Shown: piece by piece, positions 15,199-22,228 of the stretch
Layout of the letters: every line of letters starts with the position of its first letter
Position numbering within the stretch: position 1 is the first letter of the stretch
Virus record (IMG/VR): IMGVR_UViG_3300049810_000231
Coordinates: 1-26,419 of that record
Direction: 5' to 3' (one strand)
Length of the DNA stretch: 26,419 nucleotides
Source of the DNA: a virus
The notes under the pieces: generated by a model
Told to the model about the DNA's origin: nothing
Database searches by the model: none
What the model saw: the letters and a program-made list of their open reading frames with translations, nothing else
Translations under genes and position numbers: made by a program

Positions 15199-16917
15199 AT
15201 GGCTGACGAAAGTAACAAGATGAAAGGTGGCAATAACAAGCTATCAATGAAACAGGTTGAGGCTGGGTTTGGTGGTAAAGATGCCAAGAAGGCGGCTGAA
15301 AAACAAGCTAAAAGTTTAACTGAATTAGTTGAGTCAATGAAAACTCAATCATCTAATGTTACTTCGCAAGTTACTGCTACTGTTGATATGCAGAAATCAC
15401 TGCAGGGTCTTGAAGGGTTTATGGGAATGAACTCTAATGAAGAAACAGAGGCCATAAGAGAACAGTTTGATAGTTTAAATGCCATCATGCAAGAACAGGT
15501 ATCACTGCAAGAACAGGGCCTTAAATTCGACCAAGGGTTAATAGACAGAACAAACGACCAACTTGCTGCATTACAAGAGGGTATCCAATCAGAAGAAGAT
15601 AAAAGAGAAGCTATAAAGAAACAAGAAGAAGCCAATTCTCTCCTATTAAAAATGTCTAATTCATTTGATAAAGGAATAGGTAAGGTTAAAGAAACTGGCG
15701 GCTTCCTTGCAGGTATAGCTGGTCTAGCCACACTCATATTAAATCCAGAAGCCTTTGCAAAGGGTATTAAAGCTGTCATCGGATTTGTTCAAGATATGGT
15801 AGATGTGGTAGAGAAAGTATTTGCTGGAGACTTTAGTGGTGCCGCAGATGTATTAAAAGACAACCTTGGTATAATTGGCGGAATCCTTGGTGGTATGTTA
15901 TTATTAAACCTAGGTAAGGCACTCAGGGCTGTAAGAAAAGTTGCAACTGCATTTAAGGTCTTCGGTACCTTTATGAAAGGAACCTTTGTTAAAGATATGC
16001 TATTCAGCTTGGGTGAAAAAATGAAAGCTGTTGGTGCTACTATGATGAAACCAATACGTGCTCTTGTTGCAGGCTTTAAAACATTCCGAGTGTTTATGTT
16101 AACCTCCTTTGTTCCAACCATTATGGGCAGTCTATCTAGTATGATGTCGTCTGTAGGTGGAGCATTTATGAAGGTATTTAATGGATTAAGAAAAGCCTTT
16201 ATGGTCTTTAGAGTGTTTATGTTAACCTCCTTTGTTCCAGCAATGATATCTGCACTAGTAGGTATGATGAGTGCAATGGTACCTATTCTAATAGCCATGG
16301 CACCTATCTTATTACCTATTCTTGCCATCGCTGCACTCTTTGCTATCATTGGTATTGCTCTAGTAAAAATAAGAGACGCATTAGGATTTACATCTATCTT
16401 TGATGTAATGATGCTCGGCCTTGCTTACTTACAAGATGCATTCGCAACAGTAGTTAATTTCATCGGTTCCATAGTCAACTTTATTACAGGTATGGTAGAG
16501 AAGTTTGGTAAGTTCTTAGGGTTTGAGTTTGATATACCTGAAATTCCTAAGATGGACACTAATAATGCCGAGAAGAAGAAGATTGAATTAGAGGCTAAAG
16601 CTGAACAAGCCAAGATAGATGCCGCAAATGAAGCAGCTGCTCAACCCGAAGGTGTTGGTGAAGTTGAAGGATTTGCAATGCCTGATATGGCAACTATGGA
16701 GATACCAGAGATTGATACAGGTGCACAATTATCTGATATGTCGGCTGAGAACGCTCTAGCAGGGGTACAGACTGGCTCAGAGAATAATGTGGTTACACAG
16801 GTATCATCTTCTAATACTTCAAATAGTGGTAACACTTCTAATACAGTTATTCAAGGCCATAGACCTAGTAGGACTTCTGATTTCCTACACTTTGGCTTTG
16901 GTTCATTCGCAAGATAA
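15199..16917 (+). CDS. 29: Tail tape measure / hub protein gp29-like
   Basis: 572 aa, near T4 gp29 (590). Residues 30-165 are charged and helical (coiled-coil-like, rich in Q, E, K). Residues 165-240 and 345-440 contain long hydrophobic stretches (FLAGIAGLATLIL, PILIAMAPILLPILAIAALFAIIGIALV), typical of tape measures that enter the host membrane. The last 110 residues are acidic, then Ser/Asn/Thr-rich and probably disordered. Residues 252-360 hold a repeat of about 41-44 residues. The place after gp26 matches the T4 26-51-27-28-29 order. At about 0.15 nm per residue, the tail would be near 86 nm; this is inference. No direct gp29 motif was recognised, so the call rests on length, composition and position. 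Confidence 0.72.
   Translation: MADESNKMKGGNNKLSMKQVEAGFGGKDAKKAAEKQAKSLTELVESMKTQSSNVTSQVTATVDMQKSLQGLEGFMGMNSNEETEAIREQFDSLNAIMQEQVSLQEQGLKFDQGLIDRTNDQLAALQEGIQSEEDKREAIKKQEEANSLLLKMSNSFDKGIGKVKETGGFLAGIAGLATLILNPEAFAKGIKAVIGFVQDMVDVVEKVFAGDFSGAADVLKDNLGIIGGILGGMLLLNLGKALRAVRKVATAFKVFGTFMKGTFVKDMLFSLGEKMKAVGATMMKPIRALVAGFKTFRVFMLTSFVPTIMGSLSSMMSSVGGAFMKVFNGLRKAFMVFRVFMLTSFVPAMISALVGMMSAMVPILIAMAPILLPILAIAALFAIIGIALVKIRDALGFTSIFDVMMLGLAYLQDAFATVVNFIGSIVNFITGMVEKFGKFLGFEFDIPEIPKMDTNNAEKKKIELEAKAEQAKIDAANEAAAQPEGVGEVEGFAMPDMATMEIPEIDTGAQLSDMSAENALAGVQTGSENNVVTQVSSSNTSNSGNTSNTVIQGHRPSRTSDFLHFGFGSFAR
16088..16239 (+). repeat. 123-bp-spaced direct repeat inside the tape-measure gene
   Basis: 29 identical bases at 16088-16116 and 16211-16239, 123 bp (41 codons) apart, both encoding part of FRVFMLTSFVP (residues 296-306 and 337-347). 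A more distant copy begins at FKVFGTF (residue 252), 44 residues before. The identity at the DNA level points to a recent duplication of the 41-residue unit. Confidence 0.85.
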
Positions 16918-16920
16918 AAA

Positions 16921-16940
16921 AGGGACCCCGAAGGGTCCCT
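16921..16940 (-). terminator. Rho-independent terminator after gp32
   Basis: On the minus strand an 8-bp stem AGGGACCC/GGGTCCCT closes a TTCG tetraloop and is followed by a T6 run (16920-16915). This is a textbook intrinsic terminator for the gp32 transcript, about 67 nt after the stop. On the plus strand the hairpin sits 3 nt after the tape-measure stop without a T run, so it may only protect that mRNA's 3' end. Confidence 0.92.
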
Positions 16941-17006
16941 GAATGCCACACACTTTATCAGATATGCTCCAGACTGAACTGGGGTGGCCTATTACAACTC
17001 TTATTA

Positions 17007-17915
17007 TTATGAGTCTTTTGCAAGTTTAGCAAAGTAAGACAACGTATCATCTTCATCACTATCACTACTCGCTGGCTCAGGTGAATCCTGAGTTGCATAT
17101 GCAGCAGTTGCCGCTGGGGCTTCCATTACATTTTCAACTACAGGTGCCGCCATAGGAGCATGACCTGCGTCAACACCTAGGACTTTATTCATCTTTGCCT
17201 TGAGTTCATCATAAGACTTATAGTTTTTAGGATCAAGGAAGTCTTGTAGTGAGTATAGTTTACCATACACTTCTTCCAGTCTATCCTCATCGCCGCCAAA
17301 TAAAGCACCGGCAGCAGCAAACTCTGACTTATCATAGTTTACCCAACCTTCTACTTTACGTACTTTGATTTTGAAGTCAGCACCTTCCCAGAAATCGTAA
17401 GGATTGATAGGTGTTTCATCTTCAAATGCAGGTTGCATTGATTCCATCACTTTATCAAAGATTTTCTTGCCAAATTTGTACAAGAATACCTTTCCTTCGT
17501 TTTGAGGATTGGCAGGATCAGATACCACAAGAATGTTTGACACATAATGTAGGCGTCTTTTACGATCCCTTACTGTTACCTTATCTTCGTCTCTACCTGT
17601 GTTCCATAGAACGGTATTGGCTTCTGATACAGGATCAGGTTGGCCGATAGAAGTTAAGGAGTTCTCAATATACCATAGTCCACCAGGTCCTTGGAATCCG
17701 TGGTCCCAATATCTTACCCATGGTAGGTCTTCGCCTTCCATGCATGGTAAAAATCGGATTACCGCGAAACCATTTCCTGCTTTATCTCTGGTAGGTTTCC
17801 AGAAACGGTCATCACCATATGATTTAGTTTCTGTATTGGTAGATACTGCTTCAGCAGCTTTTACGAGTTTGTCGATTGACGAGCCTCGTGAGCTCTTTAA
17901 GTTTGCAAATGACAT
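17007..17915 (-). CDS. 32: Single-stranded DNA-binding protein gp32
   Basis: 302 aa, T4 gp32 has 301. The core shows FAVIRFLP, PWVRYWDHGFQGPGGLWYIEN at about 65-85 (T4 HGFKGPQGNWYIEN), FLYKFGKKIFDKVMESM, NPYDFWEGADFKIKV, and an acidic tail (SSDSDEDDTLSYFAKLAKD) that in T4 contacts other replication proteins. The T4 zinc ligands Cys77, Cys87 and Cys90 have no counterpart here; the protein has a single Cys, in FLPCME. It coats ssDNA in replication, recombination and repair. It has its own promoter (17980-18008), an AT-rich leader of about 58 nt that could be the target of gp32 autoregulation as in T4, a CGGAG ribosome site and a terminator. Confidence 0.95.
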   Translation of the reverse strand: MSFANLKSSRGSSIDKLVKAAEAVSTNTETKSYGDDRFWKPTRDKAGNGFAVIRFLPCMEGEDLPWVRYWDHGFQGPGGLWYIENSLTSIGQPDPVSEANTVLWNTGRDEDKVTVRDRKRRLHYVSNILVVSDPANPQNEGKVFLYKFGKKIFDKVMESMQPAFEDETPINPYDFWEGADFKIKVRKVEGWVNYDKSEFAAAGALFGGDEDRLEEVYGKLYSLQDFLDPKNYKSYDELKAKMNKVLGVDAGHAPMAAPVVENVMEAPAATAAYATQDSPEPASSDSDEDDTLSYFAKLAKDS

Positions 17916-17979
17916 ATTTTTTTCTCCGTATATTGCATTGTATTTACTGAATTATCCACTTACGCATAATATAATGTAT

Positions 17980-18008
17980 ATTATAACACATTTGTGTTAA
18001 TTTGTAAA
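17980..18008 (-). promoter_or_regulatory. Sigma70-like promoter of gp32
   Basis: -35 TTTACA (18008-18003), 17-bp spacer, extended -10 TGTTATAAT with the hexamer at 17985-17980. The -35 lies inside the last codons of gp59. It gives gp32 an extra transcript beyond that of the upstream operon. Confidence 0.8.
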
Positions 18009-18587
18009 CCCTTTTCTTAATAAATTTTTACATTTATCTGAATTAAAGCTTACAAAGGGAGTGTACTTTTCGATTCTTTTCTTAACATCAGGCCACATAA
18101 TGGTATCTGTTATTTTAGAAGATTCTCGAGGTACAAATCCCAATAAGGAATTAAGAATAACAACAGTCTCTAAACTAATCTCTTCTTGCATCCACAACTG
18201 AATAACAAAGGGAAGTTGACCATCATAACTCTCAAAGAGTTCTTCAAAGTTAACTTTCTGTTCACTCAGTATATTTATATCAACTGAAAAGTGACGATGA
18301 ATACTTTCTAAGATTCTTTTATGATTCTTATAATTATCTTCACCGCACTCGTTGATCATCTCTCCGACATATGATACACCATGTTTAAAGTTTGAAACAT
18401 AGTAACCCATCATATCCTTTTCATACTGCCTTGCAACCTTTGCAAAGAAGTACTTATCTTTCCGTTTTAAAAATGAAGTCGGCTTCACATTTGTTTTAAA
18501 GTTATATTTAAAGGCATCATAGCCTTCTTGCTCGAAGTGTAGTTTTAAAGCATTATATAACTTGTATGACTCAAACGGATCAATCAT
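17997..18587 (-). CDS. 59: Helicase loader gp59
   Basis: 196 aa; T4 gp59 has 217. The N-terminus FESYKLYNALKLHF...YDAFKYNF and LKRKDKYFFAKVARQY at about 40-56 match T4 (VYKLYLMIKQHM, KRRDKYFFQKL). The C-terminal half has ISLETVVILNSLLGF and TDTIMWPDVKKRIEKYTPFVSFNSDKCKNL (T4 ISFETFILLDSFLN, TDNLVWNNY). gp59 loads helicase gp41 onto gp32-covered forks. It starts 1 nt after the DsbA stop and lies before gp32, as in T4. Confidence 0.9.
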   Translation of the reverse strand: MIDPFESYKLYNALKLHFEQEGYDAFKYNFKTNVKPTSFLKRKDKYFFAKVARQYEKDMMGYYVSNFKHGVSYVGEMINECGEDNYKNHKRILESIHRHFSVDINILSEQKVNFEELFESYDGQLPFVIQLWMQEEISLETVVILNSLLGFVPRESSKITDTIMWPDVKKRIEKYTPFVSFNSDKCKNLLRKGFTN

Positions 18588-18588
18588 A

Positions 18589-18852
18589 TTAAACCATCAC
18601 ACTTTCGTATAGGGCTTCTACATCTTCTACTTCACCCACAACATCATTCAAGTTTTGTTTGTGGTAGATAGTTGCCATTTTCTTCAAGTACTTTTTATCA
18701 ATTTCAACATCATCACAACACGATATAATGGCTTCTTTAATAAACTCTCGTTCAGCTGCCATACGCGTCATTGAATTGCTGATTTCTTCAATACAGCCCT
18801 TGATTCGCTTTTTATCTTCATCAGATGATGGGATAATTACATTACTACTCAT
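18589..18852 (-). CDS. dsbA: dsDNA-binding protein DsbA-like
   Basis: 87 aa, T4 DsbA has 89. The C-terminal half KYLKKMATIYHKQNLNDVVGEVEDVEALYESV lines up with T4 DsbA (MFNRLLALYHKDNRDVFEAETEEVVELYDTV). T4 DsbA binds double-stranded DNA near late promoters and accompanies late transcription. It lies between gp33 and gp59, with an AGGAGA ribosome site. In T4 the order is dsbA-33-59; here gp33 comes before DsbA. The match was made from memory on a short protein. Confidence 0.75.
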   Translation of the reverse strand: MSSNVIIPSSDEDKKRIKGCIEEISNSMTRMAAEREFIKEAIISCCDDVEIDKKYLKKMATIYHKQNLNDVVGEVEDVEALYESVMV

Positions 18853-18861
18853 AATATTCTC

Positions 18862-19107
18862 CTATACTGGTAGCTTGTTGCCACCCTTTGATTTAATTAA
18901 ATTGAGACCATGGGCCTCGTTTTCTATCTTTGCTTTAAGTGAATCGGTTAATAAACGTTTTAGGTTTGAATAATCCATTCCTCTCTGCTCGATAATCATT
19001 ACCGCTGCATCTATATAAGATGTGTTAGGTGTCTTAGATACAAGTGTCTCCACTGCTAACGAGAATCTCTTCTTCGTCATTATTTTATGTTCTATAATAT
19101 CATTCAT
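18862..19107 (-). CDS. 33: Late transcription coactivator gp33
   Basis: 81 aa from the ATG at 19107, chosen because it has an AAGGA ribosome site and overlaps the previous stop as ATGA; an ATG 7 codons earlier lacks both. T4 gp33 has 112 aa. Residues about 22-65 (SYIDAAVMIIEQRGMDYSNL, LKAKIENEAHGLNLI) align with T4 (SYLEATTAFLEENSIPETQF, IIEKIQSEAIDENLL), the part that binds the RNA polymerase flap. The T4 C-terminus that binds the sliding clamp (LDFLL) is absent; this one ends GGNKLPV. It works with sigma factor gp55 and the clamp at TATAAATA promoters. Confidence 0.75.
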   Translation of the reverse strand: MNDIIEHKIMTKKRFSLAVETLVSKTPNTSYIDAAVMIIEQRGMDYSNLKRLLTDSLKAKIENEAHGLNLIKSKGGNKLPV

Positions 19108-20291
19108 AATGTCCTTAATAATACACAATCAGCATTCACCCTTCCATTGCAGGGATTTACTTTGGTTGTGACTGTTTTCCACACCTGCGACTCAATCTGT
19201 TTTGGTGTCTTGGTTAATATAAGTGGTAGAATATCCTCAGGTTTACGCAACCTAGTACACTTTGATAATTTAGGCTCAAAGTTTTTAATAGACGTTCCAC
19301 CTATTTCAAAACCAGCAGTCGCAGTGGTAACATACTGATAAAGTGTTCTATTCTTTGTATTAAAGATGAATAGAGTTTCTTTACCGGGGATAGTGACAGG
19401 ATTGATTGAAGCAATCTTAAAATCAGTATCATCGGATTTATATTTAAGGTTTTTAACCTGATCGTCTGTAGATTTTCTCTTAGCAATACGAGGGGTTTTA
19501 CTAGCCTTGAATGACAGTTTCAATGAATCCAAATCAGCAAAGATAGTATCCATTTGTTTTAACATTTTTCTTTTATTAGCAGGACTAATGTGCGAATAAG
19601 CCTCTACACATTGATCACACTTCTTATTGAGTGCATCACTAATTTCATCATAATTTGATTGAATGATTCTTTGGAATGGAGCAATTGCATTGCCCTTTAA
19701 TTGATGTTCTTTAAATAAACTATAGACATCAAGCTTCTCTTTGTATTTGTTATCCATCCAGCCATCAACAATTGTTTCATCCCATGCTGCATAGATTGTA
19801 TCCATCATTTTGCGTCTGGTTCTCTCAGCAATAGAGATAACAGGTGGGGCATTTTTAGTTTCTTCTTTCTTTTCTAGTAGTAAAATCTTGCCTTCTTCTA
19901 CCTGTTCCAATAGATGTGTTTTAACTTTGGCATACTGTTCTTCGGTATGTTCCCATCCACGATAGTGTAAACGTATTACAGCTTTACAACTACCAACTAA
20001 TTTATAATCTTGGCATGCTTTCAGAGCTTTAATTTGATCTGTATCAAACCCAATATCTTCAGCATATCTAATTACATAAGGTATGTAATCTTTAAGTTTG
20101 TAGTAATAGTTATACCAGTGTGCTGCTTTGGTCCACTCAACATTTACTTCTGATTGAGTATATTTCTTTGTTACCCCTTCTTCCCAGAATGGTTCAGGGC
20201 CCATATGAATTTGATCAAGAGAAAGTCTTTTGGATCTTTTCTCTGACCTCTTGGCCTTTTTCTTAGCCGCTATTTCTGTTGCTGTCGCCAT
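19104..20291 (-). CDS. Conserved 395-aa phage protein of unknown function, first gene of the gp33-DsbA-gp59 operon
   Basis: The N-terminus is strongly basic (AAKKKAKRSEKRSKRLS). Residues 20-270 are mostly helical and charged; W and Y are frequent (WTKAAHWYNYYYKLKDYIPYV). The C-terminal 110 residues look like a compact beta domain: PGKETLFIFNTKNRTLYQY, GTSIKNFE, CTRLRKPEDILPLIL, and finally NGRVNADCVLLRT. I have seen this C-terminal pattern in hypothetical proteins of other T4-like marine phages, without a known role. Its operon partners act in replication and late transcription, and the basic N-terminus suggests nucleic acid binding. Promoter at 20316-20344 and AAGGAG ribosome site. Confidence 0.8.
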   Translation of the reverse strand: MATATEIAAKKKAKRSEKRSKRLSLDQIHMGPEPFWEEGVTKKYTQSEVNVEWTKAAHWYNYYYKLKDYIPYVIRYAEDIGFDTDQIKALKACQDYKLVGSCKAVIRLHYRGWEHTEEQYAKVKTHLLEQVEEGKILLLEKKEETKNAPPVISIAERTRRKMMDTIYAAWDETIVDGWMDNKYKEKLDVYSLFKEHQLKGNAIAPFQRIIQSNYDEISDALNKKCDQCVEAYSHISPANKRKMLKQMDTIFADLDSLKLSFKASKTPRIAKRKSTDDQVKNLKYKSDDTDFKIASINPVTIPGKETLFIFNTKNRTLYQYVTTATAGFEIGGTSIKNFEPKLSKCTRLRKPEDILPLILTKTPKQIESQVWKTVTTKVNPCNGRVNADCVLLRTL

Positions 20292-20315
20292 AATATCTCC
20301 TTAATAATATATGTT

Positions 20316-20344
20316 ATTATATCACACTTTTATGCAAAAGTAAA
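20316..20344 (-). promoter_or_regulatory. Sigma70-like promoter of the replication/late-transcription operon
   Basis: -35 TTTACT (20344-20339), 17-bp spacer, extended -10 TGATATAAT with the hexamer at 20321-20316. The leader to the ATG at 20291 is about 18 nt. The -35 adjoins the hairpin at 20346-20394, so the terminator of one operon abuts the promoter of the next. Confidence 0.8.
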
Positions 20345-20345
20345 G

Positions 20346-20394
20346 GGGCCGAGTAACATAATTATAAATAAAGGAGTGCAATGTTACTCGGCCC
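20346..20394 (-). terminator. 14-bp perfect hairpin, probable terminator, with a late-promoter box in its loop
   Basis: GGGCCGAGTAACAT (20346-20359) and its exact complement (20381-20394) flank a 21-nt loop. On the minus strand the hairpin begins 6 nt after the stop of the 86-aa gene and is followed by CTTTACTTTT, a weak T tract, so termination is likely. The loop reads, on the plus strand, TATAAATA (20363-20370) then AAGGAG, then an ATG at 20381 that opens a 7-codon frame. The late box points toward the small-gene block in the antisense direction. Confidence 0.65.
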
Positions 20395-20400
20395 ACAAGC

Positions 20401-20661
20401 TTAAACTTCTGTAGGATCAATATCCTTAATTCCTAAAATCCAATTTTCAGCGGCTTCTTCAGCCCATACTTCAGATTTACCTTCGTACCATTCAATACCT
20501 AAGGTCTTGCCTTTATGTACAAATCTAACTCCAAATGTATTATCTGATTTCTTTTTAACTACTTGTGCTGTCTTTGGATCATTCATAAACTCACTCATAA
20601 GCACTATATCATTTGAGAGGCCTTGAAGCCTCATGTGTTCGTCGTGACTACTATTCGCCAT
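20401..20661 (-). CDS. 86-aa protein of unknown function
   Basis: Soluble and charged. A beta-rich middle (TFGVRFVHKGKTLGIEWYEGKSEVWAEEAAENWILGIK, about 42-80) looks like a small folded domain; no family recognised. GGGAG ribosome site 9 nt before the ATG. Its start overlaps the end of the 43-aa gene by 11 nt, and the hairpin at 20346-20394 follows its stop. Confidence 0.7.
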   Translation of the reverse strand: MANSSHDEHMRLQGLSNDIVLMSEFMNDPKTAQVVKKKSDNTFGVRFVHKGKTLGIEWYEGKSEVWAEEAAENWILGIKDIDPTEV

Positions 20662-20782
20662 CTTTTTTCTCCCAAAACATAGGCATTCTTTTGCCTTGTT
20701 TTTCTTCTTCGATTATGTGGCTAGACATATAACAAAATAAAAATCCGATTCCACATAATACTATTCCAATAAAAGTTTCCAT
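20651..20782 (-). CDS. 43-aa single-span membrane protein
   Basis: Starts METFIGIVLCGIGFLFCYMS, a hydrophobic span with two Cys, followed by a charged, Lys-rich tail ending FWEKKDGE. A GGGAGA ribosome site precedes the start, and the gene fills the gap between two others, overlapping the next by 11 nt. Many phages carry such small inner-membrane proteins; no specific function can be assigned. Confidence 0.6.
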   Translation of the reverse strand: METFIGIVLCGIGFLFCYMSSHIIEEEKQGKRMPMFWEKKDGE

Positions 20783-20788
20783 ATATAT

Positions 20789-21097
20789 TTATCTCCCAAT
20801 GTGCTCTACATCTTTGCGAGGTATCACTTGATATGCACCTTTGTTGTATGCAGGTGCGACTGTAAAGTTTTTAGAAGCTTCTTGCTTCCATGATTGATCT
20901 TTATTAGGTGTATATGTACTTGACATTTCGGCTGAGGGGTATTTGGTTCTGTGTTCTGCTGACATCTTCTCTGCCAAAGTCTGTTCATGCACCATAGGTT
21001 TAAAATCTGCTTTAGGCCTACGTGGTTTGTTTAATGCAGGTGTCTTACGCTTTCTGCCATACATATCATATCTTAAACTTCCAATAGAATTACGCAT
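20789..21097 (-). CDS. 102-aa basic protein of unknown function
   Basis: Rich in K, R and P with low hydrophobicity, probably disordered in its N-terminal half (GRKRKTPALNKPRRPKADFK). It contains TKYPSAEMSSTYTPNKD and ends with IPRKDVEHIGR. I recall short phage proteins with similar YPS and I/VPR motifs in marine T4-like phages, none with a known role. Its ATG overlaps the preceding stop (TAATG), and the AAGGAGG ribosome site lies inside the preceding gene. Confidence 0.7.
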   Translation of the reverse strand: MRNSIGSLRYDMYGRKRKTPALNKPRRPKADFKPMVHEQTLAEKMSAEHRTKYPSAEMSSTYTPNKDQSWKQEASKNFTVAPAYNKGAYQVIPRKDVEHIGR

Positions 21098-21510
21098 TAT
21101 GCCTCCTTACTTGGATCCCATAGGGTCAGGTTCTTAGTTTTAAGTCGGTTTACAAGTAATTTATATCGGCTTTGTTCTTCTTTCCATTCCTTTAACCACT
21201 TATGACCATCACGTTCTGCATCAATAAAGATTGCATTAGTTAATGCTAGTGGAACTAACACTGCACAGTGAGCAATAATACTGACCACTGTATTGTAATT
21301 AAAGAATCCTAGATAGTTTGCCGCTAGGAATCCAAAAAATACACTCCATACAGTAAACAATACTAACATGAAATATGTTTGCAGACTTGGGTCTGGAATG
21401 TACTTTAGGGGGTTATATTTAACGTCCATGACGCGTCTCCAGGCACTTACAATACCCATAACAGTGCGTCTAAATAGTTTTGGCTTTTTTAACATTGGTT
21501 CTATACTCAT
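21097..21510 (-). CDS. 137-aa two-span membrane protein
   Basis: A basic N-terminus, then two hydrophobic segments (about 46-70, FMLVLFTVWSVFFGFLAANYLGFF; and about 75-95, VVSIIAHCAVLVPLALTNAIF), then a charged helical tail (ERDGHKWLKEWKEEQSRYKLLVNRL). Probably an inner-membrane protein with both ends in the cytoplasm. No family recognised. The start overlaps the preceding stop (TAATG). Confidence 0.7.
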   Translation of the reverse strand: MSIEPMLKKPKLFRRTVMGIVSAWRRVMDVKYNPLKYIPDPSLQTYFMLVLFTVWSVFFGFLAANYLGFFNYNTVVSIIAHCAVLVPLALTNAIFIDAERDGHKWLKEWKEEQSRYKLLVNRLKTKNLTLWDPSKEA

Positions 21511-21779
21511 TATGTTTTCCTCTCATATTCATCTATCAATTCTTGGCCAGTAAGTTTTTTACCGAAGGTATGTATTAATCTGCCGTTCTGCCTACGCTCT
21601 ACTACGCCACTATTGAATTCAGTATCGGTTACACACTGACCGTCAATGGTATCCTCTGGTCTGTCGTCATAATGCATGCTATCTAATGAATGTGCATGAA
21701 TACTTTTTACAGATGTTGCCCAGGCCTCGGCTTCCATTTTGATTTTTTGCCTTTCTACCGATTTAGTGTATTGTGTCAT
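21510..21779 (-). CDS. 89-aa protein of unknown function
   Basis: Soluble, charged, helical at the start (KSVERQKIKMEAEAWATSV) and the end (TGQELIDEYERKT), with a strand-like VVERRQNGRLIHTFGKKL between. AGGAG ribosome site. Overlaps the upstream gene by 17 nt and the downstream one by 1 nt (TAATG). Confidence 0.65.
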   Translation of the reverse strand: MTQYTKSVERQKIKMEAEAWATSVKSIHAHSLDSMHYDDRPEDTIDGQCVTDTEFNSGVVERRQNGRLIHTFGKKLTGQELIDEYERKT

Positions 21780-21921
21780 AAGAACTCCTGCCTTGTTCGG
21801 CGAGTTTAATTAATTCTTGCAACTTATCTTCCCATAACTTTTTAAAGTCAGGGTTAGTTGCTCTATCCCTAGCCTTTTGTAGAGCAAATACTCTACGCAT
21901 GGTACGACTAGTCCCAGTCAT
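21763..21921 (-). CDS. Small protein of unknown function (52 aa from the ATG at 21921)
   Basis: The frame could begin at a GTG at 21987, but that would overlap the upstream gene by 80 nt. The ATG at 21921 overlaps it by 14 nt and gives MTGTSRTMRRVFALQKARDR followed by a helical segment (DFKKLWEDKLQELIKLAEQG). No good ribosome site is visible, so translation may depend on coupling. The exact start is uncertain. Confidence 0.45.
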   Translation of the reverse strand: MTGTSRTMRRVFALQKARDRATNPDFKKLWEDKLQELIKLAEQGRSSYDTIH

Positions 21922-22198
21922 TACAAGTTGCTCGATATGTATCCATATACGATGTGCCAGCCAAATAGTCTTTGGTCTGTTGCTCACTGTAATACATATT
22001 TTTGGGACTGTTACATTCTAGGGAATTTGGGGATTGGTGACCTGCCTTCTTAACGTATTTGGTTAATGCGGACTGGTCTGCCTTAAACTTCTTGGCCTCT
22101 TTCTTGGCTGCTGCCTTTTTGGCCTTCTGTTCTTTATCATAAAGTTTCTTTTCCTCTTTGAGGATTTTCATGATTTGGTTATACGATTCATTTGACAT
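21908..22198 (-). CDS. 96-aa Lys-rich helical protein of unknown function
   Basis: Residues 5-50 are a strongly basic helix (KILKEEKKLYDKEQKAKKAA and on), possibly a coiled coil or nucleic-acid binder. The C-terminal part has TYRATCNDWD and two Cys. First gene behind the promoter at 22229-22257, with AAGGAGT ribosome site. Confidence 0.65.
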   Translation of the reverse strand: MSNESYNQIMKILKEEKKLYDKEQKAKKAAAKKEAKKFKADQSALTKYVKKAGHQSPNSLECNSPKNMYYSEQQTKDYLAGTSYMDTYRATCNDWD

Positions 22199-22228
22199 AA
22201 TATGTTTACTCCTTCAATTTATATGTAC

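Noticed and set aside
15789-16349. Long open frame on the minus strand opposite the tape-measure gene (186 codons)
   Set aside because: It is the mirror of a helical, low-complexity protein; no ribosome site, and no recognisable domain.
17599-18000. Plus-strand open frame opposite gp32
   Set aside because: It lies wholly antisense to gp32 and its promoter; composition is not protein-like.
18272-18279. TATAAATA on the minus strand inside gp59
   Set aside because: It is about 360 bp before gp32, which has a better promoter nearby; probably chance.
20381-20404. Seven-codon frame (MLLGPQA) with AAGGAG before it, in the hairpin at 20346-20394
   Set aside because: Too short to call a gene; the late promoter in the loop would start transcription after the ribosome site. 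Mentioned only as part of the hairpin finding.
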